Assembly (NCBI GenBank): GCA_040905845.1 | Contig: JBBDQV010000022.1 | Coordinates: 1 to 11,891 of the forward strand | Reading direction: 5' to 3' | DNA: 11,891 nucleotides | Source: VGDP01 sp040905845 | GTDB taxonomy: Bacteria; Pseudomonadota; Alphaproteobacteria; SP197 | Part shown: one piece after another, positions 1 to 7,408 of the stretch | Layout of the letters: the number at the start of each line of letters is the position of its first letter | How positions within the stretch are numbered: the stretch's first letter is position 1 | The notes under the pieces: model-generated | What the model was told of the DNA's origin: nothing | The model's input: the letters and a program-made list of their open reading frames with translations, nothing else | Database searches by the model: none | Made by a program: the position numbers and the translations under genes

Positions 1-82
1 GGCGGATGCCCCCGCCGTCACGGGCCGGGGTGGGGGTGAGCCGCCGCCCCGGCTCCTCGGGAGCACGTTTCGAGATCATCAT
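1..82 (-). CDS. 5' end of an unidentified gene, cut by the window edge
   Basis: An ATG at 82-80 overlaps the cobQ stop codon (81-79) in an ATGA arrangement, the same junction seen three more times in this locus. The frame stays open for 27 codons to the window edge, and almost all its third positions are G or C, as in the neighbouring real genes. A second ATG follows immediately (79-77), so either could be the start. The visible peptide begins MMISKRAPEEPGRR and shows no domain. In related bacteria cobQ is often followed by cobD/cbiB or by the threonine-phosphate decarboxylase gene, so one of these is plausible from context. The peptide itself does not prove it. Confidence 0.5.
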   Translation of the reverse strand, partial: MMISKRAPEEPGRRLTPTPARDGGGIR

Positions 83-1584
83 CGTGCCGCGAGCGCGAGC
101 AGATGGTCGAGGTCGAGCGCCTCGCCGACCGCCTGCCCGAGCTCGTCGAGCGCCGCATCGACGCTCGCCTCGTAGGCGAGGCCGCTCGCGGCGCCGTCCC
201 CGAGGCGGGCGAGGAACGCGGCGCGGAAGCCGTCGGCGGCGAACAGCCCGTGCAGGTAGCAGCCCATGACGCGGCCGTCGGCGGAGCACGCGCCACCGCC
301 GAAGCCGTCGACCTCGATCATGGGGCGGTCGAGCCCGGGCCCGCGCGTCGCGCCCATGTGCATCTCGTAGCCGGTGATCCGCTGCCCCGTGGCGAGATCG
401 ATGCCCGAAGCGGCGGCGAGCCGCTTGCGAACCCCGATCTCGGTCTCGACGTCGAGCAGGCCGAGGCCTCGGCTCGTGCCCGGCGCGCCTTCGATGCCGG
501 CCGGGTCGGCGACGGCGGTGCCCAGCATCTGGAACCCGGCGCACAGCCCGAGGATCCAGCCGCCGCGCCGGCGGTGGCCGGCGAGGTCTACGTCCCAGCC
601 CTCGGCGAAGAAGGCCTCCAGGTCGGCGCGGGTCGCCTTGGAGCCCGGCAGGATCACCAGGTCGGCGTCGCCCGGCAGCGGTCTTCCCGGCGGAACCAGG
701 GCGAGCTCGACCCCCGGCTCGAGCCGGAGCGGATCGAGGTCGTCGAAGTTGGCCACGCGCGGCAGCCTCGGCACGGCGATGCGGATCGGCTGGTCCGAGC
801 GCGCCTCGGCCTTGCCGAACGCTCGGCTGTCGAGCGCGACGCTGTCCTCGGCGGGCAGGCGCTGGGCCGCGTCGAGGTGAGGGATGATGCCGAGGCAGGG
901 CAGCCCCGTGCGCAGGGTGACGGCCTCGGCCGCGCCGGCGAACAGCGCGGGATCGCCGCGGAACCGGTTGACGACGAACCCCTTGACGAGCGCGCGCTCC
1001 TCCGGCGTCAGCAGCTCCCACGTGCCGACCAGGCTGGCGATGACGCCGCCGCGGTCGACGTCGCCGACCAGGATCACGGGGACCCGCGCGGCCAGCGCGA
1101 AGCCCATGTTGGCGATGTCGTCCTCGCGCAGGTTGACCTCGGCCGGGCTGCCCGCGCCCTCGATGAGCACCAGGTCGGCCTCGGCCTCGAGGCGCGCGAA
1201 GCTCTCGAGCACCTTGGGCATCAGCTGGGGTTTCCAGTCGCGGTACTCGGTCGCCTTGGCGGCGCCGGCGACCCGGCCCTGGACGACGATCTGCGCCGTG
1301 CGGTCCGACTGGGGCTTCAGCAGCACCGGGTTCATGTCGACGGTCGCGGGCGTGCGCGCCGCGCGCGCCTGCAGAGCCTGGGCTCGGCCGATCTCGCCGC
1401 CCGCCGCCACCGCCGCGTTGTTCGACATGTTCTGCGGCTTGAACGGGCGCACGGCGAGGCCGCGCCGGGCGTAGGCGCGGGCGAGCGCCGCGACCAGCAG
1501 CGTCTTGCCGACATGGCTCGCCGTGCCCTGGATCATCAGGGCCGCGCGAGGCCGACGATCAGGGTTGCTGGATGGGCCTGACAA
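79..1584 (-). CDS. cobQ: Cobyric acid synthase (adenosylcobyrinate a,c-diamide amidase)
   Basis: This glutamine-dependent enzyme amidates four side-chain carboxylates of adenosylcobyrinic acid a,c-diamide, giving adenosylcobyric acid. The 501-residue protein has the normal family length. It carries the N-terminal ATP-binding motif (IQGTASHVGKT, residues 18-28), the family hallmark KPQNMSNNAAV (49-59) and a C-terminal class I-like glutaminase domain with nucleophile Cys348 (LGLCAGFQMLG) and His445 (CYLHGLF). The start is a TTG at 1584 with GAGGG five bases upstream. The only nearby ATG (1536, residue 17) has no ribosome-binding site and would begin right at the nucleotide-binding strand, so TTG is preferred. 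The gene starts 26 bp inside the preceding SYLF gene and ends in an ATGA overlap with the next one, so it is probably translated by coupling within the riboswitch-controlled operon. Confidence 0.95.
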   Translation of the reverse strand: MSGPSSNPDRRPRAALMIQGTASHVGKTLLVAALARAYARRGLAVRPFKPQNMSNNAAVAAGGEIGRAQALQARAARTPATVDMNPVLLKPQSDRTAQIVVQGRVAGAAKATEYRDWKPQLMPKVLESFARLEAEADLVLIEGAGSPAEVNLREDDIANMGFALAARVPVILVGDVDRGGVIASLVGTWELLTPEERALVKGFVVNRFRGDPALFAGAAEAVTLRTGLPCLGIIPHLDAAQRLPAEDSVALDSRAFGKAEARSDQPIRIAVPRLPRVANFDDLDPLRLEPGVELALVPPGRPLPGDADLVILPGSKATRADLEAFFAEGWDVDLAGHRRRGGWILGLCAGFQMLGTAVADPAGIEGAPGTSRGLGLLDVETEIGVRKRLAAASGIDLATGQRITGYEMHMGATRGPGLDRPMIEVDGFGGGACSADGRVMGCYLHGLFAADGFRAAFLARLGDGAASGLAYEASVDAALDELGQAVGEALDLDHLLALAAR

Positions 1585-2245
1585 GGGCGTCCCTCAAGGC
1601 GTCCGCGCCGGGATTGCGGGCGACCTCCTCGTAGATGATCTGGCGTGCCGTGTAGGCCGTGCCGTAGTAGGCCTTCGCGGCGTCCTGGTCGGGCACGATC
1701 GCCGCGCCCTCGAACGAGATGCCGACGTAGGCGCCCTCGCTGCGGGCGAAGGCGTAGACGTCGGCCTCGAGGTTGGTGGTCGTCGAGGCCTCGGCGCCGC
1801 CGCCGATGGTGGCGATCGCTACGCCCGCGTCGGCGCCGAACTTCATCTTGTCGCTCATGGCAAGCTCGAGGCCTTCCTTGGTCATGAACAGGAAGATGAC
1901 CTCGGAGGCGCTGATGCCGATCTGCAGCCCGATCGAGCCGGCGCCGAAGTCATAGAACGCCGGATAGGTCCACTTGCCGGTCTCGGCGTCGCGGCGCAGC
2001 AGCACGCCCTCGCCGCCCTCGCCGCCGATGATGAACCCGGCCTTGACCAGCGTGGGCACGATCAAGGCGCCGTGGCTCCGCGCGAGCAGGTCGTTGACCA
2101 CCGCGTAGTCCGGGTCCATGCGCAGCCGGTCGACCGAGGCCTTCGCCTCGTTGATCAGGACCTGTTGCTCCTCTTGGGCCGCGGCCGGGTGCGCCGCGAC
2201 CAGCCCGACAAGAACGAGCGCCACGGCGTTGATGACGTGTTTCAT
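1559..2245 (-). CDS. Secreted SYLF-domain (YSC84-like) lipid-binding protein
   Basis: The 228-residue protein starts with a clear Sec signal peptide: Lys2, a hydrophobic core at about 6-18 and a likely signal peptidase I site after Ala23 (AHPAAA/QEE). The rest matches the SYLF/YSC84 domain, with an N-terminal helical part and then glycine-rich strands (GALIVPTLVKAGFIIGGEGG at 59-78, YDFGAGSIGLQIG at 98-110, FLFMTKEGLE at 118-127, GADAGVAIATIGGGAEAST at 137-155). SYLF domains bind membrane lipids in eukaryotes; bacterial secreted members are poorly characterised and no cobalamin role is established. A good ribosome-binding site (GGGAG, minus-strand) precedes the ATG at 2245. The gene lies 26 nt after cobO and its last 26 bp overlap cobQ, so it belongs to the cob transcript. 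The family assignment is firm and the periplasmic location is inferred. Confidence 0.85.
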   Translation of the reverse strand: MKHVINAVALVLVGLVAAHPAAAQEEQQVLINEAKASVDRLRMDPDYAVVNDLLARSHGALIVPTLVKAGFIIGGEGGEGVLLRRDAETGKWTYPAFYDFGAGSIGLQIGISASEVIFLFMTKEGLELAMSDKMKFGADAGVAIATIGGGAEASTTTNLEADVYAFARSEGAYVGISFEGAAIVPDQDAAKAYYGTAYTARQIIYEEVARNPGADALRDALVRPIQQP

Positions 2246-2271
2246 GGGTCTTCTCCCGTTGGATGCCCCCG

Positions 2272-2901
2272 TCAGAACTCGATGCCCGGCTGCGCCTTCA
2301 CCCCGGCGCGGAACGGGTGCTTGATCAGCGTCATCTCGGTCACCAGGTCGGCCGCCTCGATCAGCGGCTCCTTGGCGTTGCGCCCGGTCACGACGATGTG
2401 CAGGTCCGCCCGGCGCTGGCTGAGCGTCGCCAGCACCTCGTCGAGCGGCAGGTAGTCGTAGCGCAGCACGATGTTGAGCTCGTCGAGCACGACCATCTTG
2501 TAGCCCGGATCGGCGATCAACGCCTTGGCCGCGTCCCACGCGGCGCGCGCCGCGGCGATGTCGCGCCTGCGGTCCTGGGTTTCCCAGGTGAAGCCCTCGC
2601 CCATGGTGCGGATGGTGACCTGGTCGGCGAAGCGCTCGAGAACGCGCCGCTCGCCGGTCTGCCACCTGCCCTTGACGAACTGGACGACGCCGACGCGCAT
2701 GCCGTTGCCGAGCGCGCGCATGACCAGCCCGAACGCCGCCGTGGACTTGCCCTTGCCCTTGCCGGTGTGGACGATGAGCAGGCCCTTCTCGATCGTCTTG
2801 GTCGCCAGGATCTTGGCCCGCGCCGCCTTCTTCTTCGCCATCTTCTCGGCGTGTCGGCGGTCGAGCTCGTCCTCGGTCGTCGTCAGTGCGTCGTCGGTCA
2901 T
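2272..2901 (-). CDS. cobO: Cob(I)yrinic acid a,c-diamide adenosyltransferase
   Basis: This cytoplasmic enzyme transfers the 5'-deoxyadenosyl group of ATP to the Co(I) corrinoid, the step after cobalt insertion by CobN and before amidation by CobQ. The 209-residue length is typical of the CobO/BtuR family. The P-loop HTGKGKGKST lies at 45-54, followed by FGLVMRALGNG, VVQFVKGRW (72-80) and the conserved VVLDELN (137-143) near a Walker B position. The charged N-terminal helix (about 10-35) is characteristic of the CobO branch. The ATG at 2901 overlaps the stop of the protease gene (ATGA), with a purine-rich ribosome-binding site (GAGAGGGG) just upstream. The identification is secure. Confidence 0.96.
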   Translation of the reverse strand: MTDDALTTTEDELDRRHAEKMAKKKAARAKILATKTIEKGLLIVHTGKGKGKSTAAFGLVMRALGNGMRVGVVQFVKGRWQTGERRVLERFADQVTIRTMGEGFTWETQDRRRDIAAARAAWDAAKALIADPGYKMVVLDELNIVLRYDYLPLDEVLATLSQRRADLHIVVTGRNAKEPLIEAADLVTEMTLIKHPFRAGVKAQPGIEF

Positions 2902-3653
2902 CCCACCCCTCTCACCAGCGCCAAGTTGGCGTAAAACGCGACCAGATCGTAGGCCAGATGCGCGGCCATGGCGGATTCGATGCCGCGCCTCCAGTAGAGC
3001 CAGCCGAACAAGAAGCCGGCGGCCAGCCTCAGGCTGACCTGGACGATCGTGGTTCCCTCGCCCTGCCCGGCGTGCGCCAGCCCGAAGACGACCGACGAAA
3101 TGACGAGCCCGCCCCATAGGGCCACGGTCACGTTGGGCGCGAGCTCCCACGACGGGCGCGACCAGCGCAGCAGCGTGTCGAAGAACCGGCCGAGATGCGT
3201 GATCATCCAGGCGATCAGCGCCATCATGCCGAAGCGGAACAGCAGTTCCTCGCCGATCCCGCCGTAAAGCGCTTGTGCAAGCCCCGACCACCAGGGCAGG
3301 ACATCTGGCCCTGTGTTGTCGGGCCAGGGCCATGCTAGCGCGAGCACGAAGACGACCGCTGCGACGCCGAGGATCGCGCCGAGCAGCGCCGAGCGCGCAA
3401 GCTCGCGTACGTCGCCGCGCCGGCCGTCGAGCCAGGCCTCGACCAAGGGCGCGCCGAGCCCGAGTCGGGAGCCGAGGCTCCAACCGATCGCCGCCGCGAC
3501 CAGATAGAACAGCGCGTAGCCGCCGAGCGCCATGCTCGCGCTCGCCTCCGCCATGAGCCGTGGCAAGAGGACGGCGAACGGCACCGTCGCGACCAGCGCC
3601 GCGAGCCACAGCGCAAGCGCGCTCTTCAAGCTCAGCTCGGGCAGCTCGCGCAT
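2898..3653 (-). CDS. CPBP-family intramembrane metalloprotease (CAAX protease / bacteriocin-processing type)
   Basis: This 251-residue, strongly hydrophobic protein has several membrane segments (for example about 11-32, 42-60, 88-108, 141-152, 177-192 and 207-220). All three CPBP signature motifs are intact: EELLFR (Glu135, Glu136, Arg140), FGLAH (Phe190-His194) and HLAYD (His232-Asp236). It is therefore probably an active glutamate-type intramembrane protease. Bacterial relatives process or protect against peptides, and many have no known substrate. The gene sits between cobN and cobO, starting 2 nt after the cobN stop and ending in an ATGA overlap with cobO, so it is an integral operon member. 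A GTG at 3659 (GTGA overlap with cobN) is an alternative start and has better spacing to the upstream GAGG. The family call is firm; any role in cobalamin metabolism is unproven. Confidence 0.9.
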   Translation of the reverse strand: MRELPELSLKSALALWLAALVATVPFAVLLPRLMAEASASMALGGYALFYLVAAAIGWSLGSRLGLGAPLVEAWLDGRRGDVRELARSALLGAILGVAAVVFVLALAWPWPDNTGPDVLPWWSGLAQALYGGIGEELLFRFGMMALIAWMITHLGRFFDTLLRWSRPSWELAPNVTVALWGGLVISSVVFGLAHAGQGEGTTIVQVSLRLAAGFLFGWLYWRRGIESAMAAHLAYDLVAFYANLALVRGVG

Positions 3654-3655
3654 CG

Positions 3656-6600
3656 TCACGCCGCCACCTCGTCGGGGTCGCGGCCTTGGCCGAGCGCGGC
3701 CAGCACCGCGTGCGCGGTGTTCGCGCGCGGCCGCCACAACCCGCGCGCCACGGCCTCGGCGAGACGGTCGGCCATCTCGGCGAGTGCCGCCGGGTTCGCC
3801 CGGCGCAGAAACGCGAGCACGTCGGCATCGCGCAGGTAGGCCTCGTAGACCGCGTCGAAGTGCGCGTCGTCGACGACTCGAGCGGTCGCCGCGAAGGCGA
3901 ACAGGTAATCCACGGTCGCGGCCATCTCGGCCGCGCCCTTGTAGCCGTGGCGCATGACGCCGGCGATCCACTTCGGGTTGACCACGCGAGCGCGCACCAC
4001 CCGGCCGATCTCGTCCCTGAGCGTGCGCACCTTGGGCGATTCGGGCCGGCTCGTGTCGTTGTGATAGAGCGCCGGCTCGGCGCCCGAGAGCGTGCGCACC
4101 GCGGCGGCGAGCCCGCCCTCGAACTGGTAGTAGTCGTCGCTGTCGAGCAGGTCGTGCTCGCGGTTGTCCTGGTTGTGCAGCACGGCCTCGATGCTGGCGA
4201 GTCGTCGTTCGAGATCGGGTTGCGCCGCCTCGCCCTCGCGCCCGGCGGCGTAGGCCCAGCCGCCCCAGGCGAGGTAGGCGCGCGCGAAGTCGCTCTCATC
4301 CGTCCAGCCCTTCTCGTCGATCAGCGCTTGCAGGCCCGCGCCGTAGGCGCCGGGGCGCGAGCCGTAGACGCGCGCGCCCGCGCGCCGCGCCGCCACCTCG
4401 GGCGACAGCCCATCGCGTTCCAGCGCGGCCGTCTCGGCGGCCACGCGCGCGGCAAGAGGATTGTCCGATCCGGCCTCGTCCAGCGCGGCGACCGCGCGCG
4501 CCGCCGCGTCGAACAGGTCGATCAGGTTGGCGAAGGCGTCGCGGAAGAAGCCGGAGACGCGCAACGTCACGTCGACGCGCGGCCGGCCGAGCACGCCGAG
4601 CGGCATGACCTCGAAGCCGGTGACGCGACCGGAGCGCGGCTCCCAGGTCGGGCGGGCGCCCATCAGCGCGAGCCCCTGGGCGATGTCGTCTCCGCCAGTC
4701 CGCATGTTCGCGGTGCCCCAAGCCGTTAGCGCGACCCGACGCGGCCAGCGTCCGGTCTCCTGGAAGTGCCGCTCGACGATCAGCCCGGCCGTGCGCCAGC
4801 CGAGCTGCCAGGCCGCCGGCGTCGGCACCGACCGCGTATCCACCGAGTAGAAGTTGCGCCCCGTTGGCAGGACTTCGGGCCGGCCGCGCGTCGGCGCGCC
4901 CGACGGGCCCGGCGCGACGAACCGGCCGTCGAGCCCGGCCAGCAAGGCCGAAGTCTCGGCCGCGCCGCTCGCCGTAACGGCCGGGCGCAGGCGGACTTCG
5001 ATCTCGTCGAGGACCGCGCGGGTCGCGGACCAGGCGGGCTGGCACGCGGCTTCGCCGGCGACGAGACGAAGCGCCATATTCTCGATGCGCTCGACCGTGT
5101 CGCCGGCCGTGCGCCAGCCGTCGCGATCACCCAAAATGGCCGGGCGCTGGCCCGCCCACGGCGCCGCCATGTCGGCGTCGAGCGGGTCCAACGCCAGGCC
5201 CAGGTCGCCCGCGACGGCGCGCATCAGCGACGCGTTGCCGCCCTCGCCCTTGCCGCGCGGCACCCGCGCAAGCGCCGCGAGCAGCGCGGCGAGTCGGTCG
5301 CCCTCCGGCGCCTGGCCGAAGACGTGCAGCCCGTCGCGGATCTGCATCTCCTTGATCTCGCACAGGTACGCGTCGAGCTTGGTCAGCGCCGTCCCGGTGT
5401 CGTCGGCCTTGGCGATGCCGACGTCGCGGTCGAGCCCGATTCCGCGGGTCAGCGCCAGGATGTCGCGCGCCAGCACCGGCAGGCGCCGGGCATCGAGCGA
5501 GGCCGCGTCGTAGTACTCGTCGATCAGCCGCTCGAGCTCGGCGAGCGGGCCGTAGGATTCGGCGCGCGCCAAGGGCGGGGTCAGGTGGTCAACGATCACC
5601 GCCTGGGCGCGCCGCTTGGCCTGGGCGCCTTCGCCGGGGTCGTTGACGATGAAGGGATAGAGGTGCGGCAAGGGCCCGAGCGCCACCTCGGGGAAACACG
5701 CCTCGGACAGTGCGAGCGCCTTGCCAGGCAGCCATTCCAGATTGCCGTGCTTGCCGAAGTGGACGATGGCGTGGGCGCCGAAGGATTCGCGCGCCCAGGC
5801 GTAGAACGCCAGATAGCCGTGGGGCGGCACCAGCGCCGGGTCGTGGTAGCTGCCGAGGGGATCGAGGTTGTAGCCGCGCGCCGGCTGCACGCCGACGGCG
5901 ACGTTGCCGTAGCGCACGACCGGCAACGCGAGCCGGCCGCACGAAGCCGGTTCGGCGCGGAAGAACGGGTCGCGCTCGGGCGGGCCCCAGCGCTCGGTCA
6001 CGGCCGTCCGTACCGCCTCGGGCAGGCGCGCGAAAAAGCCCGCGTAGTCGGCGAGGCCGATCGATTCGCGATCATCGCGCACCACGGGCGCGTTGGTCGG
6101 GCCGGCGAGCACGTCAGTTATCAGGGCCGCGCCGTCGGCGGGCGGGTTCGTCACGCGATAGCCCGCGGCCGCCATCGCGTCGAGGACGCCGGCGCCGCTC
6201 GCCGGCGTGTCGAGCCCGACGCCATTGGCGATCCGCCCGTCGCGGTTGGGATAGTTGGCGAGCACGACGGCGACGCGCCGGTCGCGCGCGGGCGTCCGGC
6301 GCAGCCTGGCCCACGCGGCGGCCAGGTCGGCGACGAAGTCGACGCGATCGGCGACCGGGCGGTGGGCGATGACGGCGCACTCGGTCGCCGGGTCGATGCG
6401 GCGCGGCGCCTTGAACGAGATCGCGCGGGTCACGATTCGGCCGTCGACCTCGGGCAGGGCGACGTTCATCGCCACGTCCTGGGGCGACAGCCCGCGCGTT
6501 CCGCCGCGCCAAGACTCCTCGGTGCCGCCGGCCAGCACGACCTGGAGCACGGGGCCCTCGATGGCGTCGAACGGCGGCGCGGGGCGCGCGCTGGCCTCGG

Positions 6601-7405
6601 CGCCGATGGCGAACGCGGTCGCGTTGAGCACCAAATCCGCGCCGGCGGACCGCAGCGCCTCGGCGACGAAGCCGGCGGCGATGGGGTCCTTGAGGCTTTG
6701 GGCATGGACCGGCAGCGGGTCGAGCCCGCGCGCGCGCAAGGCGTCGATCAGCGCGTCGATCGGCGCCGTGTCGCCGGCCTGGACCAGCGCGCGGTAGAAC
6801 ACGATCGCGGCGACCGGCCCGCCGGCTCGGCGCGCGCGCCAGCCATCGAGATCGAGCGCAACCGCGCCGGGCCAGTAGAGCCCGGCGCGCGGCACGGGCA
6901 CGGGCTCGGCCCACGGCGTCGCGCGGCCGATCAGCGAGGCGGCGTAGCCGAGGAAGCTCCGCGCGTTGGCGGCGCCGCCGTGAACCAGGTAGCGCCATAG
7001 CCGCTCGGTCGCCTCGGCGCCGACGGTTGAGCGCTCGGCGAGCTCGGGATCGGGCTTGTCGTCGCCGGGCAGCAGGGCGAGCAGGGGGCCGGAGCGCGCG
7101 AGGCCCGCGAGCTGGTCGACTCCGTAGGGCCAGTAGCCCGCGCCGCCGAGCAGGCGCGCGACGATCAGCCTGGCCCGGCTCGCGACCTTCTCGACGTAGA
7201 GATCGACCGACAGGTTGTGACGGAGCTGCATCAGGTTGGCGAGCCGCACGCTCGGCGGTTCGCCCCCCATTCGAGCCCGTGCCCCGGCGATGAGCGCGAG
7301 CTCGCTGTCGGCCGCGCTCAAGACCACGATGTCGCCCGGGCTCTGGGCAAGATCGACGGGCTCGTCGGTGACGACGACTCCAGGCTGTGCGGCGAGCAGG
7401 TGCAT
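3656..7405 (-). CDS. cobN: Cobaltochelatase, large subunit CobN
   Basis: CobN is the large porphyrin/corrin-binding subunit of the ATP-dependent aerobic cobaltochelatase (with CobS and CobT chelatase subunits), which inserts Co(II) into hydrogenobyrinic acid a,c-diamide. The 1249-residue open frame is close to the usual family length and uninterrupted. The N-terminus (MHLLAAQPGVVVTDEPVDL, then PGDIVVLSAADSELA) is typical. The central Mg-chelatase-H-like core includes IVHFGKHGNLEWLPGKAL around residues 545-565, followed by LPHLYPFIVNDPGEG. The C-terminal part has the conserved DLLDSDDYYQFEGG around 1080-1095. The start lies 3 nt after the cobW stop. The AAA+ partner subunits are not in this window and must be encoded elsewhere. 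This gene fixes the pathway as the oxygen-dependent, late-cobalt-insertion type. Confidence 0.97.
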   Translation of the reverse strand: MHLLAAQPGVVVTDEPVDLAQSPGDIVVLSAADSELALIAGARARMGGEPPSVRLANLMQLRHNLSVDLYVEKVASRARLIVARLLGGAGYWPYGVDQLAGLARSGPLLALLPGDDKPDPELAERSTVGAEATERLWRYLVHGGAANARSFLGYAASLIGRATPWAEPVPVPRAGLYWPGAVALDLDGWRARRAGGPVAAIVFYRALVQAGDTAPIDALIDALRARGLDPLPVHAQSLKDPIAAGFVAEALRSAGADLVLNATAFAIGAEASARPAPPFDAIEGPVLQVVLAGGTEESWRGGTRGLSPQDVAMNVALPEVDGRIVTRAISFKAPRRIDPATECAVIAHRPVADRVDFVADLAAAWARLRRTPARDRRVAVVLANYPNRDGRIANGVGLDTPASGAGVLDAMAAAGYRVTNPPADGAALITDVLAGPTNAPVVRDDRESIGLADYAGFFARLPEAVRTAVTERWGPPERDPFFRAEPASCGRLALPVVRYGNVAVGVQPARGYNLDPLGSYHDPALVPPHGYLAFYAWARESFGAHAIVHFGKHGNLEWLPGKALALSEACFPEVALGPLPHLYPFIVNDPGEGAQAKRRAQAVIVDHLTPPLARAESYGPLAELERLIDEYYDAASLDARRLPVLARDILALTRGIGLDRDVGIAKADDTGTALTKLDAYLCEIKEMQIRDGLHVFGQAPEGDRLAALLAALARVPRGKGEGGNASLMRAVAGDLGLALDPLDADMAAPWAGQRPAILGDRDGWRTAGDTVERIENMALRLVAGEAACQPAWSATRAVLDEIEVRLRPAVTASGAAETSALLAGLDGRFVAPGPSGAPTRGRPEVLPTGRNFYSVDTRSVPTPAAWQLGWRTAGLIVERHFQETGRWPRRVALTAWGTANMRTGGDDIAQGLALMGARPTWEPRSGRVTGFEVMPLGVLGRPRVDVTLRVSGFFRDAFANLIDLFDAAARAVAALDEAGSDNPLAARVAAETAALERDGLSPEVAARRAGARVYGSRPGAYGAGLQALIDEKGWTDESDFARAYLAWGGWAYAAGREGEAAQPDLERRLASIEAVLHNQDNREHDLLDSDDYYQFEGGLAAAVRTLSGAEPALYHNDTSRPESPKVRTLRDEIGRVVRARVVNPKWIAGVMRHGYKGAAEMAATVDYLFAFAATARVVDDAHFDAVYEAYLRDADVLAFLRRANPAALAEMADRLAEAVARGLWRPRANTAHAVLAALGQGRDPDEVAA

Positions 7406-7408
7406 GGC

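Noticed and set aside
103..1581. A 492-codon plus-strand frame opposite cobQ
   Set aside because: It is an antisense shadow of cobQ with biased Arg/Ala/Gly/Asp composition and no domain. CobQ itself is unambiguous.
2272..4299. Upstream extension of the cobO frame into a 675-codon minus-strand frame
   Set aside because: The extra part overlaps the CPBP gene and cobN out of frame and is Arg/Ala-rich. CobO homology begins at the ATG at 2901, which has a good ribosome-binding site and an ATGA junction.
4766..7000. A 744-codon open frame on the plus strand opposite cobN
   Set aside because: It is the antisense shadow of cobN. In very GC-rich DNA stop codons are rare in all frames, and the product is low-complexity Arg/Gly/Ala-rich with no recognisable domain.
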